A DNA stretch of 64,000 nt, taken from assembly GCA_019671135.1 (NCBI GenBank), contig JAHRHY010000013.1:930001-994000 (forward strand), read 5' to 3'. The notes beneath the pieces were generated by a model, which was given only the letters and a program-made list of their open reading frames with translations, was not told where the DNA came from and did not search any database. This stretch comes from Linnemannia hyalina. Its lineage: Eukaryota; Mortierellomycota; Mortierellomycetes; Mortierellales; Mortierellaceae. The translations under genes were made by a program, and so were the position numbers. Positions 21,635-32,424 of this stretch are shown piece by piece. Every line of letters starts with the position of its first letter. Position 1 is the stretch's first letter.

Positions 21635-21930
21635 CAGTGGCGGCGATGCCTTAGGTTAGCAGTCATATTCTTTAGTAGACATAGTATTAGTAGTGCGCCG
21701 AGCCCTCTTGTCTGCTCTTTGTCCTTTTACACATCACTTGGACGAGAGCAGTATTGACAAGAGTTTCGCTGGCACGCTGCAGTGTATCGTTTTGTGTGAT
21801 TCTTTTAGGACACTATTGTCACTTCCCCTCCCCCCAACCTACAACCCCTTCCCCCCCCCCCTCCGTACCAATTGAGGACCTAACAGCGGTCCTACAACTC
21901 TGGCCGTCGACCCTCTCCCCTGAGTAACAA
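21608..21930. mobile_element. 323-bp MITE-like insertion with 7-bp TIRs
   Basis: The sequence begins TTGTTAC and ends GTAACAA, perfect 7-bp inverted termini, and is flanked by TA (21606-21607 and 21931-21932); an ATAT duplication is equally consistent. Comparison with the right arm and the 4.96-kb copy shows precise gain in the left arm only. It has no coding capacity. The short TIR and TA site suggest a non-autonomous Tc1/mariner-like or similar element, but TIRs beyond 7 bp are not evident. Confidence 0.55.
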
Positions 21931-22241
21931 TATCAATCGCATTTGTTCCTTGATTTTGTGCGCCTTTATTTTCGTCATTCGCCTTGCTGTACACTTTCAT
22001 GCCGTTTTTCGTACCTTTGCTTACAACATTCATTCCATATCTTGTCCATCAATAACCAAGGCTGATTTGCATCCACATCTACTTGAGTCACCACTCATTT
22101 TTCGTTTTCTACCCTTTTGCCTCTCTCGTTCTCTGTCTGCTCCTCTTTATCCGCCTACTCCCTTCCATTCTCCACACTTCTCCAGGATTTCACTCACAGC
22201 CCATCAGCACCCAACTCATTCAAAAAACTCCCCCTTCGACT

Positions 22242-22361
22242 ATGTCCTACCAAAAGCCGTGTTACGAGATTGGGCGTTTCTCTATCAACTGCAACGCTCA
22301 TGGACTGGGATTTGTTTCTTCTGTCAGCAGATCTGCGAGATATGCGGAACTGGATCTTTGA
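22242..22361 (+). CDS. chimeric 39-codon ORF in left arm
   Basis: ATG at 22242. It starts MSYQKPCYEIGRFSINCNA like the small gene at 5298, then switches at the module A/B junction to a short unrelated tail ending YAELDL. It is probably a truncated, non-functional version of that small gene. An identical mirror copy lies at 24803-24922. Confidence 0.3.
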   Translation: MSYQKPCYEIGRFSINCNAHGLGFVSSVSRSARYAELDL

Positions 22362-23139
22362 GCGCACGCGCGACTTTTCCAAGCTGCAAGGATCACAGTT
22401 GAAAAGATTCGAATATCTGAACATGGGCAGGAAGAGCAGGATGTCTCGCGACAATAAAAAAATGCGGCACCTTCACCGTGGCACTGCCACGCTTTTTTTT
22501 GTCTTTCTGTCAACAGCACCTTTTCTCTTCTTCCCACAATTCACTTCTCCTTCACTATCACCATCTTCTCCACCATCCCAGCTTGACCCTCCATCGCTCG
22601 ACATCATCTTCAGCATCTCCAACATCCTTGTAAGAGAACTAGCATGCTCGGTTAGATCTCCCAGTAATCTCTTAGTAAACCGCAGTGCACTAATGCAATA
22701 CTCTGGCGAAGCACTTTGTTTCCTAAGGTTATTTCCTTTTTTTACTACCATGACAACGCTAATGTAGTTTTTTTTAGACCAAGAATAAACAGAACATAAA
22801 CTGAAAACTGCATCCACATTCCTCACTTCTTGGTCCTCAGGATGGTTAGTACTTTCGCGAAATTCTCCAGCTCTTGTGATATTGCAATTTTTTATTTCAA
22901 GTTCAAGGCTTCCTTTTGCTGTTGAAAGGCATTGACTCCAGATCGCGCAAAGTCACAGCGAACCGCTCCTTCTCTCCCTCCTTTGGCTATCCGAGTTGAT
23001 CATGTTGTGTCGCAGAGTGTTGTTATAGTTGTTGTTACAAAGAGTTGTTGCTACAGGGTGTTGTTGTTGTTGTTGTTTCCATGCTTCTATTAATTCAGTA
23101 AATAACCCAGTCTTTTATATTTGCCCTTTTATACTTCAG

Positions 23140-24030
23140 GCTGGCGATCTTGCCAAAAGCAAGGCGGCGTGGTTGTCGTACATGGTACACCTTGGTGGAC
23201 TGACGTTTTGTGTCGGCAAGAACGCACTACGAATTCCAAACTTAGTGACTGCAGAGCGATTTGGGAGCGCTATTCTGCACAGGCATCAAGCAGCTCTGGA
23301 GGATGTGAATGGCGCGTTTAAGTTATTAATCGACAATGGAAACATCGACAGAATCCTCGGACTATATGCCCGCGGTATGCAGGAACACGATGTCGGAGCC
23401 CATGATTTCAAAAAGAAGGAGGAGGATCACTGTAACTCGATATGTTTCACCCTACTGGCTAATATCCACCCGTCCCTTCGGAAAGTTGGCGTCGAGACGA
23501 GCATTACAAAGGTATGAAAGCTTAATGTCGTGTCGTGATATCCGTGATATGAGTGTTATTTAAAGTAATAACAATTGCTTTCTCATTTTCTGCAATAGCC
23601 TTCGGGAACGCCAGGTCGAATTGACATGCTGGTATCCGTTACGTCGCGAAAGCAGCTGTTTGTTCTGGAGTGGAAGTCCATCCAAATCGATTTCATCGAG
23701 ATTGGATCTGGATCACGATTGAAAAGGGCCGATGCCCTCGCGGATATTCCCGTTGCCAGCGAGGTGTTGGATCTAACGTTCAGGAACGACGAATTTCGAG
23801 CTGGACAGACCATCAAGGAATGGATTCTGAATGGACCGAAAGATAGCATAGGGCATTCCCCTCAACAACAGCTTCGTGACTACGCGCAGAGCCGAGAGAT
23901 CAAGAAGTGGGAAAAAGATGGCTATGCAATCACGCCGGTTCTTGTCGTCGTAGTTAGATCTCGCCTCGTTCTTTTGTGGAATCTTGCAGGCGATAAGCTC
24001 GACGCATCTCCACGACTCGCTCTCGAGTGA
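23140..24030 (+). pseudogene. PD-(D/E)XK nuclease-like (Crinkler/DUF1703-type) C-terminal fragment
   Basis: Two exons, 23140-23511 and 23599-24030, are separated by an 87-bp phase 0 intron (GTATGA donor, CAATAG acceptor). Upstream is an acceptor-like TATACTTCAG at 23130-23139, so the 5' part of the gene is absent or lies in the left arm. The protein has a helical region (SYMVHLGGLTFCVGKNALRI) and then GTPGRIDMLVS followed 15 residues later by LEWK: the D...ExK core of a PD-(D/E)XK fold. QQQLRDYAQSREIKKWEKDG follows and VLLWNL closes the domain, as in AAA-ATPase/DUF1703-like and Crinkler-type proteins common in Mortierellaceae (recalled). The usual N-terminal ATPase region is missing. Catalytic residues look intact. 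An in-frame first ATG is at 23182. Confidence 0.65.
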
Positions 24031-24071
24031 TGCCACCGGTGAACAACACCTTTAACAACAACAACACCTTT

Positions 24072-24086
<15 letters not shown>

Positions 24087-24105
<19 letters not shown>

Positions 24106-25271
24106 CCCTGTAGCAACAACTCTTTGTAACAACAACTATAACAACACTCTGCGACACAACATGATCAACTCGGATAGCCAAAGGAGGGAGAGAAGGAGCG
24201 GTTCGCTGTGACTTTGCGCGATCTGGAGTCAATGCCTTTCAACAGCAAAAGGAAGCCTTGAACTTGAAATAAAAAATTGCAATATCACAAGAGCTGGAGA
24301 ATTTCGCGAAAGTACTAACCATCCTGAGGACCAAGAAGTGAGGAATGTGGATGCAGTTTTCAGTTTATGTTCTGTTTATTCTTGGTCTAAAAAAAACTAC
24401 ATTAGCGTTGTCATGGTAGTAAAAAAAGGAAATAACCTTAGGAAACAAAGTGCTTCGCCAGAGTATTGCATTAGTGCACTGCGGTTTACTAAGAGATTAC
24501 TGGGAGATCTAACCGAGCATGCTAGTTCTCTTACAAGGATGTTGGAGATGCTGAAGATGATGTCGAGCGATGGAGGGTCAAGCTGGGATGGTGGAGAAGA
24601 TGGTGATAGTGAAGGAGAAGTGAATTGTGGGAAGAAGAGAAAAGGTGCTGTTGACAGAAAGACAAAAAAAAGCGTGGCAGTGCCACGGTGAAGGTGCCGC
24701 ATTTTTTTATTGTCGCGAGACATCCTGCTCTTCCTGCCCATGTTCAGATATTCGAATCTTTTCAACTGTGATCCTTGCAGCTTGGAAAAGTCGCGCGTGC
24801 GCTCAAAGATCCAGTTCCGCATATCTCGCAGATCTGCTGACAGAAGAAACAAATCCCAGTCCATGAGCGTTGCAGTTGATAGAGAAACGCCCAATCTCGT
24901 AACACGGCTTTTGGTAGGACATAGTCGAAGGGGGAGTTTTTTGAATGAGTTGGGTGCTGATGGGCTGTGAGTGAAATCCTGGAGAAGTGTGGAGAATGGA
25001 AGGGAGTAGGCGGATAAAGAGGAGCAGACAGAGAACGAGAGAGGCAAAAGGGTAGAAAACGAAAAATGAGTGGTGACTCAAGTAGATGTGGATGCAAATC
25101 AGCCTTGGTTATTGATGGACAAGATATGGAATGAATGTTGTAAGCAAAGGTACGAAAAACGGCATGAAAGTGTACAGCAAGGCGAATGACGAAAATAAAG
25201 GCGCACAAAATCAAGGAACAAATGCGATTGATATTTGTTTCTGAGCAGATATTCGGGTCAACCAGGAAGGT
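24087..25271 (-). repeat. right arm of palindrome (modules A+B, uninterrupted)
   Basis: Mirror of the left arm without the 323-bp insertion. At the insertion point it reads continuously (acaaatatcaatcgcattt on the minus strand), as does the diverged module A at 4962, giving two independent empty sites. Confidence 0.75.
24803..24922 (-). CDS. chimeric 39-codon ORF in right arm (identical copy)
   Basis: Reverse-complement twin of 22242-22361, with the same 39-residue translation. Confidence 0.3.
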   Translation of the reverse strand: MSYQKPCYEIGRFSINCNAHGLGFVSSVSRSARYAELDL

Positions 25272-25752
25272 GGGCAGGGTCAGTAGAGAGTACTACATAG
25301 GCGGTTGATGATGAACGAAGCTCCACTTTGTCGCGCGTCGTTGTGGATTAGTGCAAGGCTGGCGAATGCTCCCCTGTTTATTTTGCTGAGCCTTGCATGT
25401 GTTCGGCATGGCGGAAATTGTGGTCATGTCATGGTCCACCCCTTGTTGATTTCGTCAGCAGTGCAAGGGTGCGTTTGTCCGCTCTTTTCTCTTATCTTCA
25501 ACCTACCCTTCAATGTACAAAACAATACAAGACAAATAACATCCTCCTTCTTCCTCTCTCAACTCGCACTTTTCACACATCACACCTACAACTTGAAGAA
25601 AAAGAAAGGCAGTGAAAAAAAGCGCACAGGTAACTATTTAAACCACAACTTGTTGCTATTGTCGTTGTCGAAACGAAGGCTTGTATTCTTACTTCGCCTT
25701 CACCACCCTGCTAGCATAGTACACTAAATCCTCTTTTTTATCCTTTGAATAG
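25272..25752. other. intergenic between palindrome and helicase relic
   Basis: Pyrimidine-rich and A-rich stretches that could have been the 5' region of the downstream gene. No supported gene. Confidence 0.4.
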
Positions 25753-28096
25753 ATGCTTCAGGAGGTTCGTCTGCTTTCTCGCACGGTCGAGGTTTAGGAG
25801 GTCGAGATTAGGGAAGATGTCGAGGTCAGCAAAGATGTCGAGGTCAGCAAAGATGTCGAGGTCAGCAAAGATATCGAGGTCAAGAACGAGGGCGGAGAGG
25901 ATTTGGTCGAGGCGATCGAGGACACGGGGGATTTGGCGTCTCAGGCGGCGGTTATTTCGGCAGGGGTCGAGGTCGAGGAGTCTGGACTGGCTTCTCTGAC
26001 CATGAGCAGGACGAGATACTATCCGCTCGCCCCCAATACCATGCATATCTCCGGCGAAGGAACAGACGACCCCATTGTTCCGTCTCCCTCTGGTGGTCAG
26101 ATCGACCTTGCTATGCAGGTCCTCCAACAGGGCGACCTCGATGACCTTCAGTCTCCCTTCCAGATTCGCATGTTCCTGCAGTCATGTCTCCTCAACATGT
26201 CGAACCACCACTCTGTCGATACTTCTGCGGTTCTCTACAGCCCGGCATCTCAGAAGGGTCTTTCCAAGCTACACCACATTATGCTACATCCCGAACCTGT
26301 TCAAGACGGTGGAGATGTTACCTCGTCCATCGCGACCTTTCAGACCATTACCCTGCCATTGATCGGCGTCCTGACCCGCCAGAGCTTGTGCCAGACGACC
26401 TTGACGCTCGAGTCCAATCGCGTGTTTGGTTTGGCCCACGAGCTATGCCATCCATTCTTGAAGCTGCGCGTCCAGCCCTTCATGAACTCTCTCTTGGACT
26501 GAGACTTGGCCGAAATGTCCACGAGTGCTTCTCCTCTCCGCCCACAGCACCTAACACATGAGTACCCATTGCATCAGAATAATCAACAACCCTCAAGGCA
26601 CTTTTGAGAGCATGGCCCCATCGCATTGCGCACTGTTGGCTATCATTCGTCTGATATATCAGCTAATGATGCTATTCCCCGACTCTATCTCTGGAATTTC
26701 ACCCCACGTCCGCGACCTTGCCGGACTTGTCGATCGATGTTGCCAGCAGCAGGAGACAGGGAACGCCAGGCAGGTCTTCTTGAACTCGGCCCTCGCCATG
26801 GATATGGCTCGGCTTTCCACGATTGTCCAGAACAACGTCCATGACCTCAAAGTCTCACGGGAACAGCGCTTGCAGGCCACCCCACTCAGCTTACCTTACC
26901 AGCTCGTTGATGGTCCAGGCAAGTTTGCTCTTCATGGCCCTCGTAATAATAATGACCATGACATGATCAACAAGATCTCTATATGCCCGACAAGGGAGGA
27001 AGTCCTATGCAGCTTGGAGTCGTTCCTTCCTCTCAACGATGATAGGGAGCCATCGACTCATTTTTGCCTCCAGGTTGGTCTAGACATCTCGATGTTCACT
27101 TTCGTCTTTGACAAGATTTGATGGACCCACTCCGCACTGGAATCCAGGCTTTCGTCGCCTTACTTGGTAGTACAGACAAACGCATCAACCAGAACTTTGT
27201 CGATCCCGAGAAGCTCAGAAGACACTTCAATGGCAACGTCGCCTTGAATATTTACAGTAACGTCGAGTTCTTGGATGGGGCCACTCAGGGGAGTCGAGCT
27301 GGGCAGATCACTATCACCTTCGATCAGCCGATGAAAGCCCAGGGTCTTGACTTTGATGGACGGAGAGAGTTTTGGGAACGAGCTCGAGGTCGATTGATGC
27401 AAAGAGGTCTTGTATATTTCGCGAGGCGGTCCAAGGGTCAAGTCGGTGGTGATTACCGTCGTCACCAGGCTGTGTTATCGGAGATCCGGCACCGAGATAC
27501 TGACGAGCTGTCCGAGTCTTAGCATGTGGGACGTATCCATATCACCCTGACGGAATCCGCACCGTATCCGATTATCTGGGAATCACTGCAGCCCTGCTCC
27601 ACGGATGACGAGCAGTGGTTCATGGCCGAGAGTCCTGATATATATTTTGAAGACTTCAGACCAGTGTCGCAGGCTCTCCAAAGAATTCGACCATCGCTAC
27701 TCCTATTCGGCAAATACATTGCGCCCACGGATGAAGACATTGCCCGCTCCGCTCAAGGTTTAGCTTCTGGTGTGATTGGCCACCCTTGTACACCACCATG
27801 CCTGGATTCAAGTTTGATTTGTCGGTGCTGCTGGAGAACGGTGGCCCCTGTGCGCTCGATGTCAGAGATCCTCAGTCGGTCGATCAAGCGGTGACAGTGC
27901 CGAGGAAGACCTTGCGGCTGTTGGGAGTTCAGAAACTCGACAGGATAGTTGGTGGCACCGTTAGAGTCACCATCCAGAATGCAGTCGACACTTGAGTAGC
28001 ATATCGGTTGGACGGAAAGAAATATGTCGGTAGTGCGTTAGTTGGTCAGATCCACGTCGATGTTCAAAGGGCAAAGGATGGCCCTATCTCCGATTA
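25753..28096 (+). pseudogene. ZNFX1-like (NFX1-type zinc finger helicase) pseudogene, N-terminal half
   Basis: Three frames must be combined. From the ATG at 25753, a stop at 25795, an acidic region with VEVSKD repeats, then LYSPASQKGLSKLHHI and LPLIGVLTRQSLCQTTLTLE to a stop at 26500. Next 26558-27100 (LLAIIRLIYQLMMLFPDSIS, CPTREEVLCSLESFLPLND), then a shift to HLDVHFRL and MDPLRTGIQAFVALL, a stop at 27520-27522, VGRIHITLTESAPYPIIWE, another shift, and MPGFKFDLSVLLENGG to a stop at 27993. The order matches the armadillo-like and pre-helicase region of ZNFX1-type SF1 helicases, which act in small-RNA and antiviral surveillance in other eukaryotes. Just after the stop, YRLDGKKYVGSALV stands where the Walker A GPPGTGKSYVG-type motif is expected. 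All downstream helicase motifs and zinc fingers are missing. Confidence 0.7.
25816..25869 (+). repeat. three tandem 18-bp repeats (VEVSKD)
   Basis: The unit gatgtcgaggtcagcaaa occurs three times in perfect copies, with a fourth diverged copy, encoding D-VEVSK in the acidic N-terminus of the helicase relic. Confidence 0.8.
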
Positions 28097-28895
28097 AGGT
28101 GTGACCGAGCACGTCTGAACCGATGTCGGGAACAATAGAGCGAATAAACTGCTTTTCGTGGTCGTGATCTGCATTGTCGGTTGTTGGGAATCTGATCCTG
28201 GTGGAGCTTGCTGGCCTTGTGGACATGCAGGTTGAACGGAGTATGTGTCGAAGTCAACGGCTGGCATGTTGTGTTTACGGTGTGAAAGAAGACGAGGTCG
28301 AGGCTGGGTAATGAGGGATGGAGGACGGAGGATGGAGGATGGAATGGGTGGTAATGGAAAAGAAGAAAATGATAGTTGCTTAAATGAAACGCAACAAAAA
28401 AGGAGAGGGGAGGGGAATTTGGAGAAGGGAATGATTGGGCTGTAGTGAGTTCCCAAAAATACCAGAACGTGGCATGGGAAATGTCCATCGATTTATCAAT
28501 CGTTTGCTCATTTTTTTCTTGGGAAACCCAATCGGCACTTCTTTCTTCCACGCGTTGTTAATTGGAAAAAAAAAACATTGCGCTCTCTTTTGACAAACGC
28601 GATGTGGTATGGATCATATTTGCAAGACCAAAAAAAAGGGAGAGATGGCGAGTCATCCCAATGAGCCACCCAAGCATCAAACCGTGGTTCGTCCTAACGT
28701 CAAAACCAAGCAAATCGCGAGCAAGCAGCACCAGTAAGTCAGCAAAAATACTATTTTAGGCACCCCATCATGCTCCACAGGTGCCTAAAATGTCCGGCAC
28801 GGTGAAAAATAATCAGAACTGTAATGAGAGTTGCTTGACCACTGTATCGGTCTTCGATGTATATATAAGTACAGAATAAAAAGAGTGAACAAGAT
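28097..28895. other. intergenic, possible minus-strand gene start and hairpin
   Basis: On the minus strand a pyrimidine-rich stretch leads to ACAACATG at 28267, and a 57-codon frame (MPAVDFDTYSVQPACPQGQQ...) ends at 28094, overlapping the helicase relic. It resembles an orphaned gene start but has no homologue I recognise. A perfect 12-bp hairpin lies at 28753-28791. Confidence 0.3.
28753..28791. repeat. 12-bp perfect inverted repeat (hairpin)
   Basis: attttaggcacc at 28753-28764 pairs with ggtgcctaaaat at 28780-28791, leaving a 15-nt loop. It lies about 100 bp downstream of the ABC transporter stop codon. Possible short terminal repeats of a lost element or a transcript-end structure; role unknown. 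Confidence 0.5.
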
Positions 28896-31800
28896 CTACT
28901 CAGACTTGGGGTCTTGAATGACGGTAGGCACCGTCAAGGTCGCATCGGCATCCGTGACAATCTTGATGAACACGTCCTCTAAGGTGGTCTGGCTGATACC
29001 CCAGTCCTCCACTGCCGGGAACAAGTCGTTCTGTGAGAGGTGATGAAAGATGCTTGACAGTTCTCCTCGATTGGTAGAAACAATTCCGTCCTGCTGATCG
29101 GATTGATTGTTGGTGTTGGGAGCAAGATCGAACTCGAACACGCTAGCGTTGGTAAATTTGTCGATCCTGCGGTAAGGCAATCCAGTCCTGCGCATCAGCT
29201 TGTCCTCAATGCTCTGGCACGCCTCGTCCAGTCGTCCGGGCTTGGAGGCGATGTTGAGACGGAATCCTGATCCATAGAGCTCCTTCAAGTGTAGACTGGT
29301 GCCGATACATCTCAACAGCCCATTGGTCATGATCGCGATCTTGTCCGAGAGGATATCAGCCTCTTCCATGGAGTGCGTCGTAAGGACGACGGTGCGGTTG
29401 ACCTTGACACGGTTGACGACATCCCAGATCACACGGCGAACCTCAGCATCCAGACCAGTCGAGGGCTCATCCAAGAAGACCACGCGGTTGTCACCTAGCA
29501 GCGCGATCGCGATCGAGACACGACGCCTCTCTCCTCCACTGAGGTCCTTAACCTGGCGATCACGGAATCTCGTCAAAGAGACTGACGCAATAGCAAAGGC
29601 GATGGACTGTTGTTCCAAGGAAGGAGGGACACCACGAAGACGAGAGTAGAATAGCAGGTGGTCGGCAACAGTTAGGTCATCCCAAAGGATATCATGCTGG
29701 GGGCAGACACCTATCCTGGCATGGACCAGCGACATTTCAGTGCGAATATCGGCACCAGCGATCAACGCGGATCCTCGTGTAGGCCCGTACAGACCAGTCA
29801 ACAAATGGATCAATGTCGATTTTCCTGCTCCGTTGGGTCCGAGAAGACTGAGAACCGTGTTGGTCTCAACACCGAATGACATGCCCTTCAAGGCTGCCTC
29901 GACCTTTCCAGGATAGCAATGGTAGAGATTGTCGATGATGAGAGGCGTAGTGTCAGGGTTGTATTTGGTGCGCACGCGCTCTCGCTCGGCACGAACATCG
30001 GCATCCCCGCCGTCCAGGGATTCCTGATCAGAATCGACCGAGAGGTCGACTTGACTTCCACCATGGACAATCTTGGACTCGATATCGCGAGCAGAGCTGG
30101 ATGCAGATGAGCGGGACTTGACGAGGCCAGAGATAGGAAAATGCCAGGGTCGACGAACACCGTACTCAGATGGCATCACAGCGTCAACGTAGCTTAAGGA
30201 AAAATTGTTATATGAATGGTTAGCAAACTACACTGCATGAAGCAAAAAAAACATACTGAGAAAGTGGGAGAACAAGCACACATAGGACTTACAAAGTGAG
30301 GAGAACAAAAAGGATACTCTCACCCAAAAGCATACCAATGCAGTTGAGCAAGTTGGCTCCAGAAGCAAATGACGAGAAGTTCAATGGGTACAGGTTGTTG
30401 ATCATGCTGGTGTGCATCATTCCCACCTTCACAATGTAGAAGAAGGAAAAGGTAGGGTGAATGAACCAGACAAAGGGGGGTCCTTCGGAGAAAATCATGT
30501 CGGACATGCAGGCAAAGATGACCGATATCGCGACGAAGAAGTAGATAATAAGGGAAGCTCTCCGGGACTTAGAGAAGAATGAGGCCAAGAAGAAGGAGAA
30601 AGTCGTCTGTACGTGCGCCCAGAGGAGAAGGAGAAGAATAGGCAGACCCGGCTCGCTGTTCCAGAGATATTCGTTCTTGACTGCAAGGGCGGCAATCACA
30701 AATAATACCGTCAGAATCAGCTGCATGGTCATGAACTCGACATAGTGGGCAAGATAGTATGCTCCGCTGTTTAGCCCGTTCTAAGTACAACAAGCAACAT
30801 ATGAAATATAAACCTTAGTTACAAAAAGAATCTTGCATATGCTAACATTGACACATACACAAAATAAATGAAGCCAGCACTTACCATAGCCATCAAGATA
30901 CGATGGCGGCCTTCCTTCTCCCGTACCAAGATCGTCACAAAGTTCGGCATCAAGAAGGAGAGAGCAAAGGGAAACAAATAGGTTGCAGATATTCCTGAGG
31001 TACGGTTCTTTAGACGATCCCACTGGAACTCGAACGGCAAAGCTCGGATTCCCTGCGAGATGATGTACCGACCTTTGAATTTAAGTCGAGCGAGAGCATT
31101 CGTCATTTGGGACACAACGATGATCTGACGCAAACCAGGAGTAGCCATATCAGAATCGCGTCCATCCGACGACATTCCAAATTGCATCGTCATCGAGACC
31201 TTAGCCTTGTCAATATCCAGAGAGTCGAAATGGAGACCACCAAATGGCTTGCTGGAATAAAAGACAAATCCTTCGGCGTCCTCCTTCACCATCGCTCTAA
31301 TCTTTTCATCCACACTCTCACGGCTTTCGAAATATCGATATGTTGGTCCTGCCGTGTAGACTTCCATGGCTGAGCCAGTGTGGTTGTCGAATCTGACAAA
31401 ATCAGTTCCCTTTGTGTACCGGAGAGGGATAGCACCCAAGACGCCGTTGGCAGGGTCGATCTGAGACGTGTTGTACAAAATAACTTTGGGATCGATTGGA
31501 GGCCATGGCTCTGAAGGAACCCACCGTGTAGCATTTGCCGTGACGCCAAGAGTCCTGGCGATGTCGGCGTTGGCGGTCGAGTAGTACACTGTCTGGTTAA
31601 CATCAGTGATACTTCTACTTAGTGAAAAAGCCATTGGATCGAAGAGCAGCTTCGAGTACAGCTTTGGATTCTCAAGAAACTTGCGCTTCTTCATCTCCCA
31701 GTATTCGGAGGTGACGTTTGAAACGTTGAACCACCCAAAGTCAGGTGAAGGTATGTAGGTCCTATGGCGAGGAAAATTAAGAAAGGTGTGCATGTTAATG

Positions 31801-32424
31801 TGGGCATCACTTTTGGAGGCTATGATTCACCCTTGCCTTTGCCACGGAAATGCTAGCTCAAAATCTCTTGACATACGAATCCAGGAAACCAGCATTCGCC
31901 CAGGTCGCATTCTGATAGGGCGCACTGACTGGATATGATTCTCCGAACCAACGCACACACGCCTGTTGCGAATCTCCATCAGGCTTCAGTTCGAATGCTG
32001 CCGGATAAGAAGGCGAGTTGTAGACATTATTATCTTCAGGCAGGAAGCCTCCAACTCCAAGAGAAAACGTTCTACCAAACTGTGGGTCGGCTTCGTTGGT
32101 GCAATAGCGGATGAGCCCTTGACGTTCGATGATGTCCAAGGTCTTGTTGAGGACATGACACAGGATGACCAGAAGAACTGGCCACACGACTAGACAGCCG
32201 ATATTGGTAATTCGTTGACGGCGGTGATAAGAGACTGCCCGACGTGCCATGCCTCTGAACTGGTATCGCGTTGTGGGTGTGATTTGGGAAAAGTCGACGG
32301 GTTCGGGGAGAGGCTCTAGGATTTCTTTCTCTGTGATGGGCTCCATAGGGATTTGGATTGGGGAGTCGTCCTGCTGAGGAGATGGCGAGGGTGTATCCTG
32401 GGCCTGCTTCTTCTTGCCAAACAT
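28896..32424 (-). CDS. ABC transporter, ABCA subfamily, half-size (1069 aa)
   Basis: Four exons: 32424-31877, 31761-30885, 30780-30293 and 30192-28896; introns of 115, 104 and 100 bp with GTATGT/GTAAGT donors; the frame is continuous for 1070 codons. Order: cytosolic N-terminus with an acidic Pro-rich segment; TM1 (about residues 75-95); a large lumenal or extracellular domain with several N-glycosylation sequons (NVSN, NQT, NAT, NHT); a cluster of TM helices in exons 2-3; then one ATPase domain. Walker A GPNGAGKST (about 756), signature DLSGGERRR (855), Walker B VVFLDEPSTGLD (875) and the switch His in TTHSMEEAD (911) are all intact. One TMD plus one NBD implies a dimer. ABCA proteins move lipids or sterols across membranes; the substrate here is unknown. 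The minus strand upstream is pyrimidine-rich. Confidence 0.88.

Larger units (their letters stand above)
21568..23077 (+). repeat. left arm of palindrome (modules A+B, with insertion)
   Basis: Module A 21568-22299 (interrupted by 21608-21930) carries a promoter and the first 20 codons of a small gene. Module B runs 22299-22800. A further 280 bp extends to the (GTT)n tract. The A/B junction CTCATGG creates a chimeric small ORF. Confidence 0.75.
21568..25271. mobile_element. 3.7-kb palindromic element: long inverted arms around a nuclease fragment
   Basis: Left arm 21568-23077 and right arm 24087-25271 are reverse complements. Every open frame in 21950-22826 has an identical counterpart in 24338-25214 with constant coordinate sum (47164), so that part has no indels and looks identical in sequence. 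The left arm has one extra 323-bp insertion. The inner ends lie in a (GTT)n/(AAC)n tract. The 1.0-kb loop carries the PD-(D/E)XK fragment at 23140-24030. Each arm is module A fused to module B, with diverged separate copies at 4.3-5.4 kb. No clear target-site duplication flanks the outer ends. It could be a foldback transposon or a recent template-switch inverted duplication. Confidence 0.75.

Noticed and set aside
22117..22767. 216-codon frame in the left arm (and its twin at 24397-25047) as an independent gene
   Set aside because: It has no ATG at the listed start, is mostly Ser/Pro/Phe-rich from pyrimidine tracts, and the diverged module B copy at 4.3 kb has stops in this frame. The part from ATG 22300 is discussed as a possible chimeric exon only.
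28038..28226. Minus-strand 62-codon ATG frame
   Set aside because: It overlaps the helicase relic's Walker A remnant, which explains the same DNA on the plus strand, and it lacks a recognised homologue.
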